DNA of 64,000 bases from JBOGCH01 sp051656645 (GCA_051656645.1 JBOGCH010000046.1:116588-180587), one strand, 5' to 3'; shown: positions 9,050-18,675, counted from the first letter of the stretch. Translations and numbers: made by a program. The notes: generated by a model from the letters alone, not told the origin.

Positions 9050-9131
9050 ATTTATCAATAAATACTTCAATATCTTTATCATCCTGTTGAGTAGCTCATG
9101 CATCGGTTTGCACTTTACAAGTGGTATCACC

Positions 9132-12100
9132 CTACTCCTCCAACACCACTCTAAAACCTACATTATAAACTTTTTGATACGAACGATATGGCTGGCGGTA
9201 AGATGCGGTGGCCTTAGCAGGACGATCATACCAAGAGCCACCTCGTGTTACCTTTAATGCCTCCGCATTTTTATTATTCATTCTATACGGATAAGGAGCA
9301 TAATCCGAACGAGTCCATTCGGCAACATTGCCCAGCATATCATATAATCCCCATGAGTTTGGCAGGTAACTACCTACAGTTTCCGAAACAAAGCCACCAT
9401 CGTTATATGTAGTGTCTCGAGGAATCCAATCGTCAAACCTGTTCGGATTTGGTAAAATCCGTACACCTTCATAATAATTATGAGATGTACAAGCGGCAAA
9501 ATCCTTTAGCATAATATCGCCCATATTGGCATACTTTGAAAAATCATCTCCCTTATTACCAAAATAATATGGACCATCCGTACCTGCTCTGCAAGCCCAT
9601 TCCCACTGCGCCTCTGTAGGCAAAGAAAATTTCATACCTGTTTTAGTAGAGAGCCATTCGCAAAACGCCATTGCATCATCCCAGGAAACACGCACAACAG
9701 GTTGTTGAGGTGCATTTAATGGATAACCTATACGTCCAAATTGATAGCCGTGACGATGTTCATGGCGAGAATCATGTGTTGCATCAAATAATGCATATAA
9801 CTCATTAGTCACCTCAAACTGAGCCATCCAGAAGGGTTTATTTATTTTCACCGCATTTCTAGGCATTTCATCGGCATTATCGCCGCTTCCCATTATAAAT
9901 TGTCCCTTAGGAATTTCAACTAATTGTAGATTATATTTATTGTCAACAGTGACACTCTTGGTTTTTCTTGGCTCATTCTGGTTTGTTAATGGCCAACCTT
10001 TTAATTTCTTTACACCCTCTTTGGATAATTTTTCCTCAGGTATTATAGGCTCCCCTACTTCCTTTACTTGAGGCAAATAATGATAATCAACGGTAGGAGC
10101 ACCTAACATCTCAGCATAAGCCTCCTTTAATTCCCGCCATTTGGCCGATTTATCATAATTAGGTATAGTTGTACGGCTACCATGATACGGAGCATTAAAA
10201 TCTATCCAACATGCAATGCGTTCAACTTCCTCAGTTGTCAGTTTTACACCATGATGCCCTTTATTAAGCATACGCATCAATTCCGTTTGATCTGCATGCA
10301 CATCCATCGGCACCAGCATATTCATATCGCTCTCAATACCGGGACGGCGAACATAACGATGTAGATTTACATAGGAGGTTGTAAAATGTCCGCCATGATC
10401 CTTTCCTGCGCGTCCACCAATGTGTGACATCCACTCCGTTTCCATAACATCTCCTTTTAAATACGGGATAGAACTATTATCCGCATTATGACAACCTACA
10501 CATTTCATATCTATAATAGGTTGTATTTCATGCGCAAAACTAAACCCACGTTCTTTGCCAAACCACTCTTTAATTTGCTGTGGGGCTTTTTTAGAAGCCA
10601 TTCTTACTTTGGGTTGTGGTATGGAACGAGTATCTTCATGGCAACCTAAACAAGATAGCGTTTCACCCGGCATAGCCGTAAACCAACTGCGCATTACCTG
10701 TAATGCCTTTCCCTCCGCATCCAACGGTTGTACAAAAATTGGCACATTGGCAGGAACTTTAAACATAACCGATCCATCCTCTTCAACATCCACTGTTCCA
10801 AGAATTCGCTTAATATCCCACGGCCCATCCATTCCTATTGCTCCTAACAATCCGCCCTGCGTTACCGGACTAAAATGATAAGAACCAATACGAAGTTTTT
10901 TCACCGTGCCGTGAGGGATATCCTTTAGTCCTCCTCCAAAATAAACGTCCTGCAAATAAATTGTCGCATCCTTCTCTCCCATCTTTACTCGGTCGGGGAT
11001 TGTTGGAGGCGTTGGTCGTGCAACAAGCAATTGAGGCTCAAGTAAAACACTGCCTTCTTTCTCGGCAATTAACGTTACATTATTAAATACATCCACTAAA
11101 TATATACCCCAAAGCGAATTGGGAGTTTGTTTCATTGCCACTAGGAAATACTTGTCGTTTAGCGGGTACGGATGTAAAAACTGTGGCCAAACACCATCAG
11201 GCAAACGGTCGCGCACAATGGGCTCCACTTTGCGCCCACGGTATGGTATTTCTGCAATTACGCCATCGGCCTCCTTATTGCCCACCATTGGGTCAAAAAC
11301 CATTAATCGTCCGCTACGCGACACACTATGATGTCCACTCACTACGCCAACAAAGGCAGTACTTTCACCAGGCAACGGCCGCGCACTGAACAAGGCCGTT
11401 GGGAAATAGGAGTTAGTTCCGTAAAGAGATTGTTGTGTGGTTCCGTCAGGATTCATTCTGAACATAATACGTGAATTGGAGTGCGGTAAATCCGCATATT
11501 CCCAACGTTGATACATTACTTGACCGTTGTTCATTATTATCGGGTCCCAATTGCTATCCTGATCATAGGTCAATTGACGGGTTTTTCCGGTTTTAGGATC
11601 ATATATAAACAATCCACACATTTTATTTCCTCCATTGGTACAAGGCAATCCTAAAAAAGTTCCAGTTGAACAAAACACATAACGTCCGTCAGGAGTATAG
11701 CAACCGTCAAAACTATCAAAATCCTTATACTCCTCAGGTGTTACCTGAACTATGGTTCCCGCAGACAAATCCAGCTCAAACAGATGCCATCTATTGTTTG
11801 TCCCTATAGATGAGAATAACACTCTTTTACCATCAAAATGTACTTCGGGATCGGATATAATTTTACCTTTTTCAGGCTTAAATACTATACGTTCACTCAC
11901 CTCACCACCGTCCATCAAGCTTACTCCAACAAACTCATTATCCCATCCTCTAGCAGCATTCCATATCTCAGAATTATTCTGAAAATTACTCGGCGAAACG
12001 CCTAGGCCGCCACTCATTGCTGTTTTTGCTTTATCGCCAACATTACGACGCGTATACATAATTTCATTTCCACGAAGAAAAGGATTATTTAAAAGCATTT

Positions 12101-12560
12101 GAGCACTTTTATCCTTTAGCCCCCTTAATTCATGGATTACCGACACATCTCCATTGTATAAACGCTGTTGTAACTCAGCATAGGCTAACGGTAACGTCTC
12201 CACCCATGCGCAATTCTCCTTATATCCAAGATTTGTAACCATATCCTTGTATGCCAATTGTACTGCCACGGGATCAAAGAAACGTAACTCAGCCTCTATT
12301 CCTATTGTTTGCTCAATGTTCTGCGCAAGTGTTTTTAAAAGCGTTAAATCCGTTTTTTCTATACCTAACCTAGTGGCTTCGGCATAACTTTTCATGTAGT
12401 AATCAGAATTACTTATTTCGCTTATCTTTCTTTTAAAAGCTTTATCTATCTGTGCGATATCGCCCGTTTCTAAAACCGGATCTATCCATTGCATTTGTTG
12501 TCCCAATAAAGGTGAGCAGAGCAGCAATAGGATAAAAGTTAATGTTTGCCGTTTTTTCAT
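9132..12560 (-). CDS. Secreted beta-propeller/di-CXXCH/SUMF1-domain protein (hydrazine synthase alpha-like)
   Basis: A 1142-residue exported protein. Residues 1-21 are a signal peptide (ends PLLGQ). About residues 220-560 hold PD40/WD40-like propeller blades (DGKRVLFSS, DGRYVFCS, NGQVMYQRWEY). Two haem c-type motifs follow: C637-LG-C-H641 and C687-VG-C-H691. The C-terminal 260 residues, from about 880 (IPKGQFIMGSGDNADEMPRN to GGSWYDRPAKATASYR), are a SUMF1/formylglycine-generating-enzyme-like domain. The propeller plus haem arrangement resembles the hydrazine synthase alpha family; proteins of this type occur widely outside anammox bacteria and have no established function. It is transcribed after the IclR gene (33-base gap). 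Hydrazine synthesis is not claimed: no HZS beta/gamma genes are present. Confidence 0.8.
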   Translation of the reverse strand: MKKRQTLTFILLLLCSPLLGQQMQWIDPVLETGDIAQIDKAFKRKISEISNSDYYMKSYAEATRLGIEKTDLTLLKTLAQNIEQTIGIEAELRFFDPVAVQLAYKDMVTNLGYKENCAWVETLPLAYAELQQRLYNGDVSVIHELRGLKDKSAQMLLNNPFLRGNEIMYTRRNVGDKAKTAMSGGLGVSPSNFQNNSEIWNAARGWDNEFVGVSLMDGGEVSERIVFKPEKGKIISDPEVHFDGKRVLFSSIGTNNRWHLFELDLSAGTIVQVTPEEYKDFDSFDGCYTPDGRYVFCSTGTFLGLPCTNGGNKMCGLFIYDPKTGKTRQLTYDQDSNWDPIIMNNGQVMYQRWEYADLPHSNSRIMFRMNPDGTTQQSLYGTNSYFPTALFSARPLPGESTAFVGVVSGHHSVSRSGRLMVFDPMVGNKEADGVIAEIPYRGRKVEPIVRDRLPDGVWPQFLHPYPLNDKYFLVAMKQTPNSLWGIYLVDVFNNVTLIAEKEGSVLLEPQLLVARPTPPTIPDRVKMGEKDATIYLQDVYFGGGLKDIPHGTVKKLRIGSYHFSPVTQGGLLGAIGMDGPWDIKRILGTVDVEEDGSVMFKVPANVPIFVQPLDAEGKALQVMRSWFTAMPGETLSCLGCHEDTRSIPQPKVRMASKKAPQQIKEWFGKERGFSFAHEIQPIIDMKCVGCHNADNSSIPYLKGDVMETEWMSHIGGRAGKDHGGHFTTSYVNLHRYVRRPGIESDMNMLVPMDVHADQTELMRMLNKGHHGVKLTTEEVERIACWIDFNAPYHGSRTTIPNYDKSAKWRELKEAYAEMLGAPTVDYHYLPQVKEVGEPIIPEEKLSKEGVKKLKGWPLTNQNEPRKTKSVTVDNKYNLQLVEIPKGQFIMGSGDNADEMPRNAVKINKPFWMAQFEVTNELYALFDATHDSRHEHRHGYQFGRIGYPLNAPQQPVVRVSWDDAMAFCEWLSTKTGMKFSLPTEAQWEWACRAGTDGPYYFGNKGDDFSKYANMGDIMLKDFAACTSHNYYEGVRILPNPNRFDDWIPRDTTYNDGGFVSETVGSYLPNSWGLYDMLGNVAEWTRSDYAPYPYRMNNKNAEALKVTRGGSWYDRPAKATASYRQPYRSYQKVYNVGFRVVLEE

Positions 12561-12593
12561 ATTTATCTGTTTCTAAATGGTTAGCTATACTTA

Positions 12594-13379
12594 TTACTTT
12601 GAATATCCAAGTTCACCGGATATTGTGCTACAAATTTCACACACCAAAGGCGCAACTTCCGCTATTGTTTGCTCACCAAACCTACCTATAGGTCCCGATG
12701 TCCAAATTGCACCACACGGCATTCCCGTATAATCAAATATAGGAGCTCCAACACATGCCACTCCTATCAACTCCTCCTCCATGTCCGTGGCATAACCACA
12801 CGAGCGTACATGCTCCAACTCCAACTCATAATCAGTAATATTAGTTATGGTACGCTGCGTAAAAGGCGTAAAATCCATTTTATCCAAATAGCGTTTTCTG
12901 CTTTCCTGCGGTAAGTAGGCCAATAACGCTTTACCGGGCGCTGATGAGTGTAAATTAAAGATATTACCGGGCGTAAGCAGAAATTTAAATGGATAAATTC
13001 CCTCTGCCTGATCAATGAAAATACCACTATCCTCACCTAATACTCCAAAAAAAACAGTTTCCTTTACCCTGTCGCGCAACGTGCGCAAGCGAGGCAGAAC
13101 AGCCTCCATTAAACCATGTTCACCAATAGATTTAAAACCTACGGACAACATTTTTCTAGACAATCGGTATCGTTTAGCATCCTCCAAATAATCCAAATAG
13201 CCTAAACGCACCAATGTATTTAATATTCTGTATGCTGTGGTTTGCGACACCTCAATATCTGCCCTAATGTCCTGCAAAGAAGCTCCGCCAAAACCCTTAT
13301 TTGCCAAATATTCCAATATTGCAATGCCCTTTTCTAAATTGGGTACTTTATAATGTTCTTCTTGTTCTAGTTTTTCCAT
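12594..13379 (-). CDS. IclR-family transcriptional regulator
   Basis: A 261-residue protein with an N-terminal winged helix-turn-helix (about residues 12-70, including SQTTAYRILNTLVRLGYL) and a C-terminal IclR effector domain (about 85-255; LHSSAPGKALLAYLP and GVACVGAPIFDYTG are typical). IclR proteins usually sense a small carbon compound and control neighbouring genes. Its only close partner is the large di-haem-motif protein 33 bases downstream on the same strand, so it probably regulates that gene, itself, or both. Effector unknown. Confidence 0.92.
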   Translation of the reverse strand: MEKLEQEEHYKVPNLEKGIAILEYLANKGFGGASLQDIRADIEVSQTTAYRILNTLVRLGYLDYLEDAKRYRLSRKMLSVGFKSIGEHGLMEAVLPRLRTLRDRVKETVFFGVLGEDSGIFIDQAEGIYPFKFLLTPGNIFNLHSSAPGKALLAYLPQESRKRYLDKMDFTPFTQRTITNITDYELELEHVRSCGYATDMEEELIGVACVGAPIFDYTGMPCGAIWTSGPIGRFGEQTIAEVAPLVCEICSTISGELGYSK

Positions 13380-13407
13380 ATTTGAAATCTATTTCCATAT
13401 ATGAAAA

Positions 13408-13437
13408 CAAATATATAAAATCTAATTCACAAACAAT
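13408..13437 (-). promoter_or_regulatory. Probable promoter of the iclR gene
   Basis: Read on the minus strand there is TATATTTG (13408-13415), an exact match to the Bacteroidota -7 element TAnnTTTG, with ATTG (13434-13437) 18 bases upstream as a -33 element. It lies about 30 bases before the iclR start codon. Confidence 0.55.
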
Positions 13438-13592
13438 ATAATACATGTATTTTATTATTTTAAATAAAAGATGTTTTCCATAAACATACATCCAATCTTC
13501 TAAATCATTGCAAAAGTTTCACACTAATGCCTACATCCGTTAACTTGGTATCTTCTCTATCTTATCTTACATTTCTCAACAACCACCCCCTA

Positions 13593-13763
13593 CCCGCTCT
13601 CTGGTTACGCTCTGGTTGCGCTCTATCAAATAGGCATTAACTTCGCATCAAGTCCGTATTATATTCGAGTCTATAGACACGAACATAACACGAAGTTGAT
13701 ACGAACTTAATACGAACTTGATAGAGAGCAACCAGAGTGTAACCAGAGAGCAACCAGAGCGGG
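13593..13763. repeat. Large palindromic element of 11-base units
   Basis: A 171-base imperfect palindrome centred on CTATAG near 13674. Outer arms 13599-13629 and 13718-13748 pair over 31 bases with 2 mismatches. The right arm is a tandem run of 11-mers (AGAGCAACCAG, AGTGTAACCAG, AGAGCAACCAG). The inner arms are a second set of 11-base units of the form TTCGTnTnAAn. The rest of the gene-free stretch 13380-14008 holds only the iclR promoter and the adk terminator. No coding potential is credible. Confidence 0.75.
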
Positions 13764-13907
13764 AATAAAGAGAAGCACACCAGGCATTTTAGCCCTATAA
13801 CATACATTATCAATACAATACACAAACTTATTAGCAGTTGATTTTAGGTAAATGGTGATGAAATAGATGTAGCTGCATATTCCTCCCTTTATCTTTGAAT
13901 AATAAAC

Positions 13908-13942
13908 AGCGAGGCTCCCCAAGTTATTTGGGGAGCCTCGCT
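13908..13942 (-). terminator. Terminator of adk
   Basis: A perfect 15-bp G+C-rich stem (13908-13922 with 13928-13942, arm AGCGAGGCTCCCCAA) with a 5-nt loop. It lies 66 bases past the adk stop on the minus strand and is followed there by the T-rich stretch TGTTTATTATTC. Confidence 0.75.
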
Positions 13943-14008
13943 GAGTTATGCAGTTTGCATTAAAATACAGTTTAATGTGTTTTAATGCCTAAGCTATTAT
14001 CGTTGCTA

Positions 14009-14599
14009 TTATGACATTTTGTCTAGAACGGTTGTTATTTGGCTAAAAACATCGTCCATTGTTCCGTGTCCTTGAATGTCGAAACGTAAGTTTTTGTTTT
14101 TATAGTAATCTGATACTTGAACTGTTTTATTGTGATATTCCTTAAAACGGTTTTCTATTGCAGCTTCATTGTCGTCAGCACGTCCTTCTTCTGATGCACG
14201 CTGTAACATACGGCGTTTCAACTCCTCAAAAGGAACTTCCAAATTAATTAATCCTTTTAGAGGTTCGCCAATACCGGAAAGCATTTCGTCCAATTTTTCC
14301 GCTTGTGCCACTGTACGTGGAAATCCGTCAAAAAGGAATCCATTGACACCTTTATTTTTTTCAATACTATCGGCAATCATATCAATTACTAATTCGTCAG
14401 ACAACAAATTACCATTTGCAATAAGTTGTTCTGCCATTTTTCCAAGTTCCGAACCTTTAGCAATTTCACCACGGATAATTTCGCCGGTTGATATGTGCGC
14501 TAAGTTATATTTTTGCGCTATCTTCTTTGCTTGCGTACCTTTTCCGGCACCCGGAGCGCCGAATAATGCGATGTTTAGCATATCTGTTTGATTTTTCAT
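14009..14599 (-). CDS. adk: Adenylate kinase
   Basis: A 190- to 196-residue cytoplasmic enzyme that interconverts ATP + AMP and 2 ADP. The P-loop GAPGAGKGTQ is at the N-terminus, the AMP-binding motif DGFPRT in the middle, and the LID region is the short type (QRASEEGRADDNEAA) without zinc cysteines. The start is uncertain: ATG at 14599 gives MKNQTD before MLNIALFGAPG, and ATG at 14581 gives the commoner N-terminus. A consensus promoter lies about 55 bases upstream and a strong hairpin follows. Confidence 0.96.
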   Translation of the reverse strand: MKNQTDMLNIALFGAPGAGKGTQAKKIAQKYNLAHISTGEIIRGEIAKGSELGKMAEQLIANGNLLSDELVIDMIADSIEKNKGVNGFLFDGFPRTVAQAEKLDEMLSGIGEPLKGLINLEVPFEELKRRMLQRASEEGRADDNEAAIENRFKEYHNKTVQVSDYYKNKNLRFDIQGHGTMDDVFSQITTVLDKMS

Positions 14600-14651
14600 T
14601 ATAGTTTGATTTTTTATGTGTCGTATCTGTTTTACTACACTACAGTTTTGA

Positions 14652-14681
14652 CAAAGTTAAGTGTTTATTGAGAAAAACAAA
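14652..14681 (-). promoter_or_regulatory. Promoter of adk
   Basis: On the minus strand: TTTG at 14678-14681, an 18-base spacer, and TAACTTTG at 14652-14659, both exact matches to the Bacteroidota primary sigma factor consensus. It sits 53 bases before the upstream adk ATG. Confidence 0.7.
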
Positions 14682-14787
14682 ATTTATAACAACTATCTAC
14701 AACATTTCAATAACAAATTATTAGATTTTTAAACAAGAAACTTACCGATTATCGTCCTAAACTATAAAGTATTAACAATTAAAATTG

Positions 14788-14795
14788 TATTTTTG
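14788..14795 (+). promoter_or_regulatory. Possible -7 element of the peroxiredoxin gene
   Basis: TATTTTTG matches TAnnTTTG exactly and lies 29 bases before the ATG at 14825. No good -33 element is seen at the usual distance, so this call is tentative. Confidence 0.4.
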
Positions 14796-14824
14796 TAAGA
14801 GTAACTTAATAACTTTATACAGAC

Positions 14825-15280
14825 ATGGTAACATTAAAGATAGGTGACAAAGCTCCTGATTTTGAGGGAGTGACCCAAGAGAACACAAGTATTTCCCTAC
14901 ATGATTTTAAGGGCAAGAAGGTTATACTCTATTTTTATCCTAAGGATAATACACCGGGTTGTACGGCTGAAGCATGTAATTTAAATGCAAATTATGAGCA
15001 ATTACAGGCAGATGGGTATGCAGTTATTGGAGTTAGTCCGGACAGTGTTGCTTCGCACCAAAAATTCATTGCTAAAAATGCATTGTCATTTACATTAATA
15101 TCGGACGCTGAACATAAGATTTGCGATCTTTATGGCGTATGGGACGAAAAAAAATTAGCCGGACGTACCTACATGGGAGTACTACGCACAACTTTTATGA
15201 TTAACGAAGAAGGGATTATTGAAAAAATAATTACTAAAGTACAAACCAAAAATCATTATGCTCAATTGATGGAAGCATAA
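14825..15280 (+). CDS. bcp: Thioredoxin-dependent thiol peroxidase (Bcp/PrxQ)
   Basis: A 151-residue peroxiredoxin that reduces hydrogen peroxide and organic peroxides. The peroxidatic and resolving cysteines are spaced as in the alpha-helical PrxQ type (TPGCTAEAC, C-x4-C), after the conserved YFYPKDNTPG. Length is typical. It is cytoplasmic, with no signal peptide. recA starts 36 bases downstream on the same strand, so the two may be co-transcribed. Confidence 0.94.
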   Translation: MVTLKIGDKAPDFEGVTQENTSISLHDFKGKKVILYFYPKDNTPGCTAEACNLNANYEQLQADGYAVIGVSPDSVASHQKFIAKNALSFTLISDAEHKICDLYGVWDEKKLAGRTYMGVLRTTFMINEEGIIEKIITKVQTKNHYAQLMEA

Positions 15281-15316
15281 GAGAGAACAGAAAATATATT
15301 AAACAATACTTTAAAT

Positions 15317-16378
15317 ATGGCGTCTAACGAAACGAATAAAGAGAAATTAAAAGCATTACAGCTTACCCTTGACAAAATTGAAAAAAACTTTGGTAAGGGA
15401 AGCATTATGAAATTAGGCGATAATCATGTTGAAAAAGTGCCGGTAATCCGCTCAGGATCCATTGCACTTGATCGCGCGCTAGGCGTTGGTGGTTATCCCC
15501 GCGGACGTGTAATTGAAATTTACGGTCCAGAATCATCAGGAAAGACAACATTGGCCATTCATGCAATAGCAGAAGTTCAAAAAGAAGGCGGTATAGCAGC
15601 GATTATTGATGCGGAACATGCGTTTGACCGTTTTTATGCTGAAAAATTGGGTGTTGACACAAGCAACTTATTTATATCACAACCAGACAATGGAGAGCAA
15701 GCTTTAGAGATTACTGAGCAGTTGATACGTTCATCGGCAATTGATATTATTGTAATTGACTCTGTTGCTGCATTGACACCAAAAGCTGAGATTGAAGGCG
15801 AAATGGGTGGAAGTGTTATGGGATTACAAGCTCGCTTAATGTCTCAAGCGCTACGTAAATTAACCGGTGCAATTAGCAAAACCAATACCTGTTGTATTTT
15901 CATTAACCAGTTAAGAGATAAGATTGGGGTTATGTTTGGTAATCCGGAAACTACTACCGGTGGTAATGCTTTGAAGTTTTACTCATCAGTACGTCTTGAT
16001 ATCCGTAAAGCAACTCCTATCAAGGATGGCGAGGATGTTATTGGAAACCACTGTCGTGTGAAAGTAATTAAGAATAAAGTGGCACCTCCATTCCGTAAAG
16101 CCGAATTTGACATTATGTACGGAGAAGGAATCTCTCAAAAAGGTGAGATTGTTGATCTAGGTGTTGAGTTTGGTGTTATTAAGAAAAGCGGAAGCTGGTT
16201 CTCTTATAACGAAAATAAACTTGGTCAAGGACGTGATAACGTTAAACAACTTATGTCAGACAATCCGGAATTGGCAGAAGAGATTAAGCAAAAAATTATT
16301 GCTGCAATGGAAGGTACAGAGCCTGAAGTATCGATTGAATCGGATAACAGCGAAATGGAAGGAAACGAATTGTTTTAA
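15317..16378 (+). CDS. recA: Recombinase RecA
   Basis: A 353-residue protein, full length for RecA, the ATP-dependent DNA strand-exchange protein of homologous repair and the SOS response. The Walker A motif GPESSGKTT and the region INQLRDKIGVMFGNPETTTGG are unmistakable; an acidic C-terminal tail is present. No intein or insertion. A weak terminator hairpin follows. Confidence 0.99.
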   Translation: MASNETNKEKLKALQLTLDKIEKNFGKGSIMKLGDNHVEKVPVIRSGSIALDRALGVGGYPRGRVIEIYGPESSGKTTLAIHAIAEVQKEGGIAAIIDAEHAFDRFYAEKLGVDTSNLFISQPDNGEQALEITEQLIRSSAIDIIVIDSVAALTPKAEIEGEMGGSVMGLQARLMSQALRKLTGAISKTNTCCIFINQLRDKIGVMFGNPETTTGGNALKFYSSVRLDIRKATPIKDGEDVIGNHCRVKVIKNKVAPPFRKAEFDIMYGEGISQKGEIVDLGVEFGVIKKSGSWFSYNENKLGQGRDNVKQLMSDNPELAEEIKQKIIAAMEGTEPEVSIESDNSEMEGNELF

Positions 16379-16435
16379 TCCATTGGTGTTTAAATAACAA
16401 TTTTTACCAGGATTCTAAACCCTGATATCAATACA

Positions 16436-16478
16436 AAAAGGGGAGATTATTTTTATTATAAAAACATTCTCCTCTTTT
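16436..16478 (+). terminator. Probable terminator of recA
   Basis: An 11-bp stem with one G-T pair (16436-16446 with 16468-16478), a 21-nt A+T-rich loop, ending in four T's. Position after recA fits. Confidence 0.6.
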
Positions 16479-16550
16479 ATTCATTTACAAGGCAAATTGT
16501 TATGATTGCATAAAATATAACAATTTAAATAACAAAGCTAACTTGTGCGT

Positions 16551-18647
16551 ATGAAATTTACATCATTTAAACCGAAATCAGCTTTTATGATTTCGTTAAT
16601 ATTAACCACTATGGCTTGTAATGACACAACAACAACGCAAGCAGACGGTTATACTCCGGAGATTCCGGTTTTAAAAAGTGACCGTATGACTCCCGATATT
16701 TTGTGGTCTTTTGGCCGTTTGGGTGGAGCACAATTATCTCCGGATGCTACAGAGATTCTGTATCCTGTTACATATTTCAATAAAGAGGAGAATAAGGGAT
16801 ATACGGACTTATACATTGTGAATATTTCCAGCGGAGAGAGTCGCCGAATTACAAATACCAAAGAAAACGAGGCTGAAGCACGTTGGGATATTAGCGGAGA
16901 AAAGATTTGGTTTATGACCGGTGGCCAACTGTGGCAAATGGATAAAGACGGTAGTAACCGTAAGCAAATATCTAAGGTTGACGGTGGCATAGAAGGTTAT
17001 TTATTTTCGCCCGATGAGACGAAGTTGGCATTTATTAAGAATGTAAAACTGGAACCAACTGTGCAAACAATGCATCCGGATTTACCTAAAGCCGATGCAC
17101 GAATTATAGATAATCAGTTTTACCGTCATTGGAATGATTGGGTGGACGGTTATAGCCACATATTTATAACAGATTTTACGAAAGGAAAGGATGTTACTAC
17201 AGGAGTGGATATTCTAGAAGGAGAAAAATGGGAAGCACCCGTACGTCCGTTTGGTGGTGTTGAGCAAATGACGTGGACTGCCGATGGTGAAAATATTATT
17301 TACACCTCACGTAAAAAAGAAGGGCTAGAATATGCCGAATCTACAAATACGGATTTGTACAGATATAATGTAGGATCGGGTAATACGATAAACCTTACAG
17401 AGGGCATGATGGGATATGATAAAAATCCTGTTATTTCGCCTAATGGCCAATATATGGCATGGGAAAGTATGGAACGCGATGGTTATGAGGCCGACAAAAC
17501 GCGTTTATATATTATGAACCTTGTTAACGGCGAGAAGGAAGATTTCTCGTTAGGTTTTGATCAAGAAGCATCCGGATTACAATGGGCCGATGATGAGAAC
17601 ATTTATTTCATATCATGCATAAAAGGTACGCACCAAATTTATCGTCTTAACTTGGTTTCTATGAATATTGACCAAGTTACTGAGGGTGCACATGACTATA
17701 CGGCTGTTATACCTGTGGGCAACAAACTCGTGGCATCTAAGATGAGTATGAGTAAGCCTAGTGAGTTGTATATTGTGGATGCGGAAACAGGTAGCGACAA
17801 ACCATTAACCCAAATAAATGAGAAACTATTGTCGCAACTGACAATGGGCAAAGCGGAAGAGCGCTGGGTGAAAACGACAGATGGTAAGGATATGCTTGTG
17901 TGGGTTGTTTATCCTCCTCATTTTGATCCAAACAAAAAGTATCCAGCAATTCTTTATTGCCAAGGAGGACCTCAAAGCGCAGTTAGTCAGTTTTGGAGTT
18001 ACCGTTGGAATTTTCAAAACATTGTTGCCAATGACTATATTTTAGTTGCACCCAATAGACGCGGTTTACCTGGCTTTGGGCAAGAGTGGTTGGAACAAAT
18101 TAGCGGTGACTATAGCGGACAAAATATTAAAGACTACTTGTCGGCAATTGACAATGTTAAGCAAGAGCCCTATGTTGACGCAGAGAACTTAGGTTGCGTT
18201 GGAGCTTCATATGGAGGTTATTCGGTTTACTACTTGGCAGGACATCATGATAAACGTTTTAAGGCGTTTATTGCACATTGCGGAATATTTGATTTGGAGC
18301 AACAATATTTCCAAACTGAGGAGATGTGGTTTGCCAATTGGGATATGGGCGGAGCACCTTGGGAAAAGGACAACAAAGTTGCTCAACGCACCTTTGCAAA
18401 TTCGCCTCACCGTTTTGTTGGAAATTGGGATGCACCTATTTTAGTTATTCACGGACAGAAGGATTTCCGTATTGATGCAGCTCAAGGCATGGGAGCCTTT
18501 AATGCCGCACGTATGCGAGGCATACCTGCACGCTACTTATACTATCCGGAGGAGTGTCACTGGGTAACAGGTTGTCAAAATGGTATATTATGGCAACGTA
18601 CATTTGTTGGGTGGCTGGACCAATGGCTTAAACAGGAAAATAAATAG
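16551..18647 (+). CDS. S9-family prolyl oligopeptidase (DPP V-like), lipoprotein
   Basis: A 698-residue exported serine peptidase. The N-terminus is a lipoprotein signal ending LTTMAC. The first half is a beta-propeller (PD40-type repeats such as LSPDATEILYPV, WTADGENIIYTS, ISPNGQYMAWES). The C-terminal alpha/beta-hydrolase domain has the nucleophile motif GASYGG with Ser553, then HGQKDFRID (Asp) and ECHWV (His). Such enzymes release di- or oligopeptides in the periplasm. A GTG two codons upstream (16545) could be used, but the ATG at 16551 is preferred. Two further peptidase lipoproteins follow at once, suggesting a peptide-degradation operon. Confidence 0.92.
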   Translation: MKFTSFKPKSAFMISLILTTMACNDTTTTQADGYTPEIPVLKSDRMTPDILWSFGRLGGAQLSPDATEILYPVTYFNKEENKGYTDLYIVNISSGESRRITNTKENEAEARWDISGEKIWFMTGGQLWQMDKDGSNRKQISKVDGGIEGYLFSPDETKLAFIKNVKLEPTVQTMHPDLPKADARIIDNQFYRHWNDWVDGYSHIFITDFTKGKDVTTGVDILEGEKWEAPVRPFGGVEQMTWTADGENIIYTSRKKEGLEYAESTNTDLYRYNVGSGNTINLTEGMMGYDKNPVISPNGQYMAWESMERDGYEADKTRLYIMNLVNGEKEDFSLGFDQEASGLQWADDENIYFISCIKGTHQIYRLNLVSMNIDQVTEGAHDYTAVIPVGNKLVASKMSMSKPSELYIVDAETGSDKPLTQINEKLLSQLTMGKAEERWVKTTDGKDMLVWVVYPPHFDPNKKYPAILYCQGGPQSAVSQFWSYRWNFQNIVANDYILVAPNRRGLPGFGQEWLEQISGDYSGQNIKDYLSAIDNVKQEPYVDAENLGCVGASYGGYSVYYLAGHHDKRFKAFIAHCGIFDLEQQYFQTEEMWFANWDMGGAPWEKDNKVAQRTFANSPHRFVGNWDAPILVIHGQKDFRIDAAQGMGAFNAARMRGIPARYLYYPEECHWVTGCQNGILWQRTFVGWLDQWLKQENK

Positions 18648-18675
18648 AATTATTTAACTACCTAAATATTTAATA

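Noticed and set aside
9132..12560. True hydrazine synthase
   Set aside because: Only an alpha-like subunit is present, fused to a SUMF1-like domain; the beta and gamma subunits and other anammox genes are absent.
13593..13763. CRISPR array
   Set aside because: The repeats are 11 bases and contiguous without unique spacers, arranged as a palindrome, and there are no cas genes.
13637..13922. Minus-strand open frames of 62 and 71 codons
   Set aside because: They lie across the palindromic repeat and the adk terminator, have no recognisable domains and no promoter.
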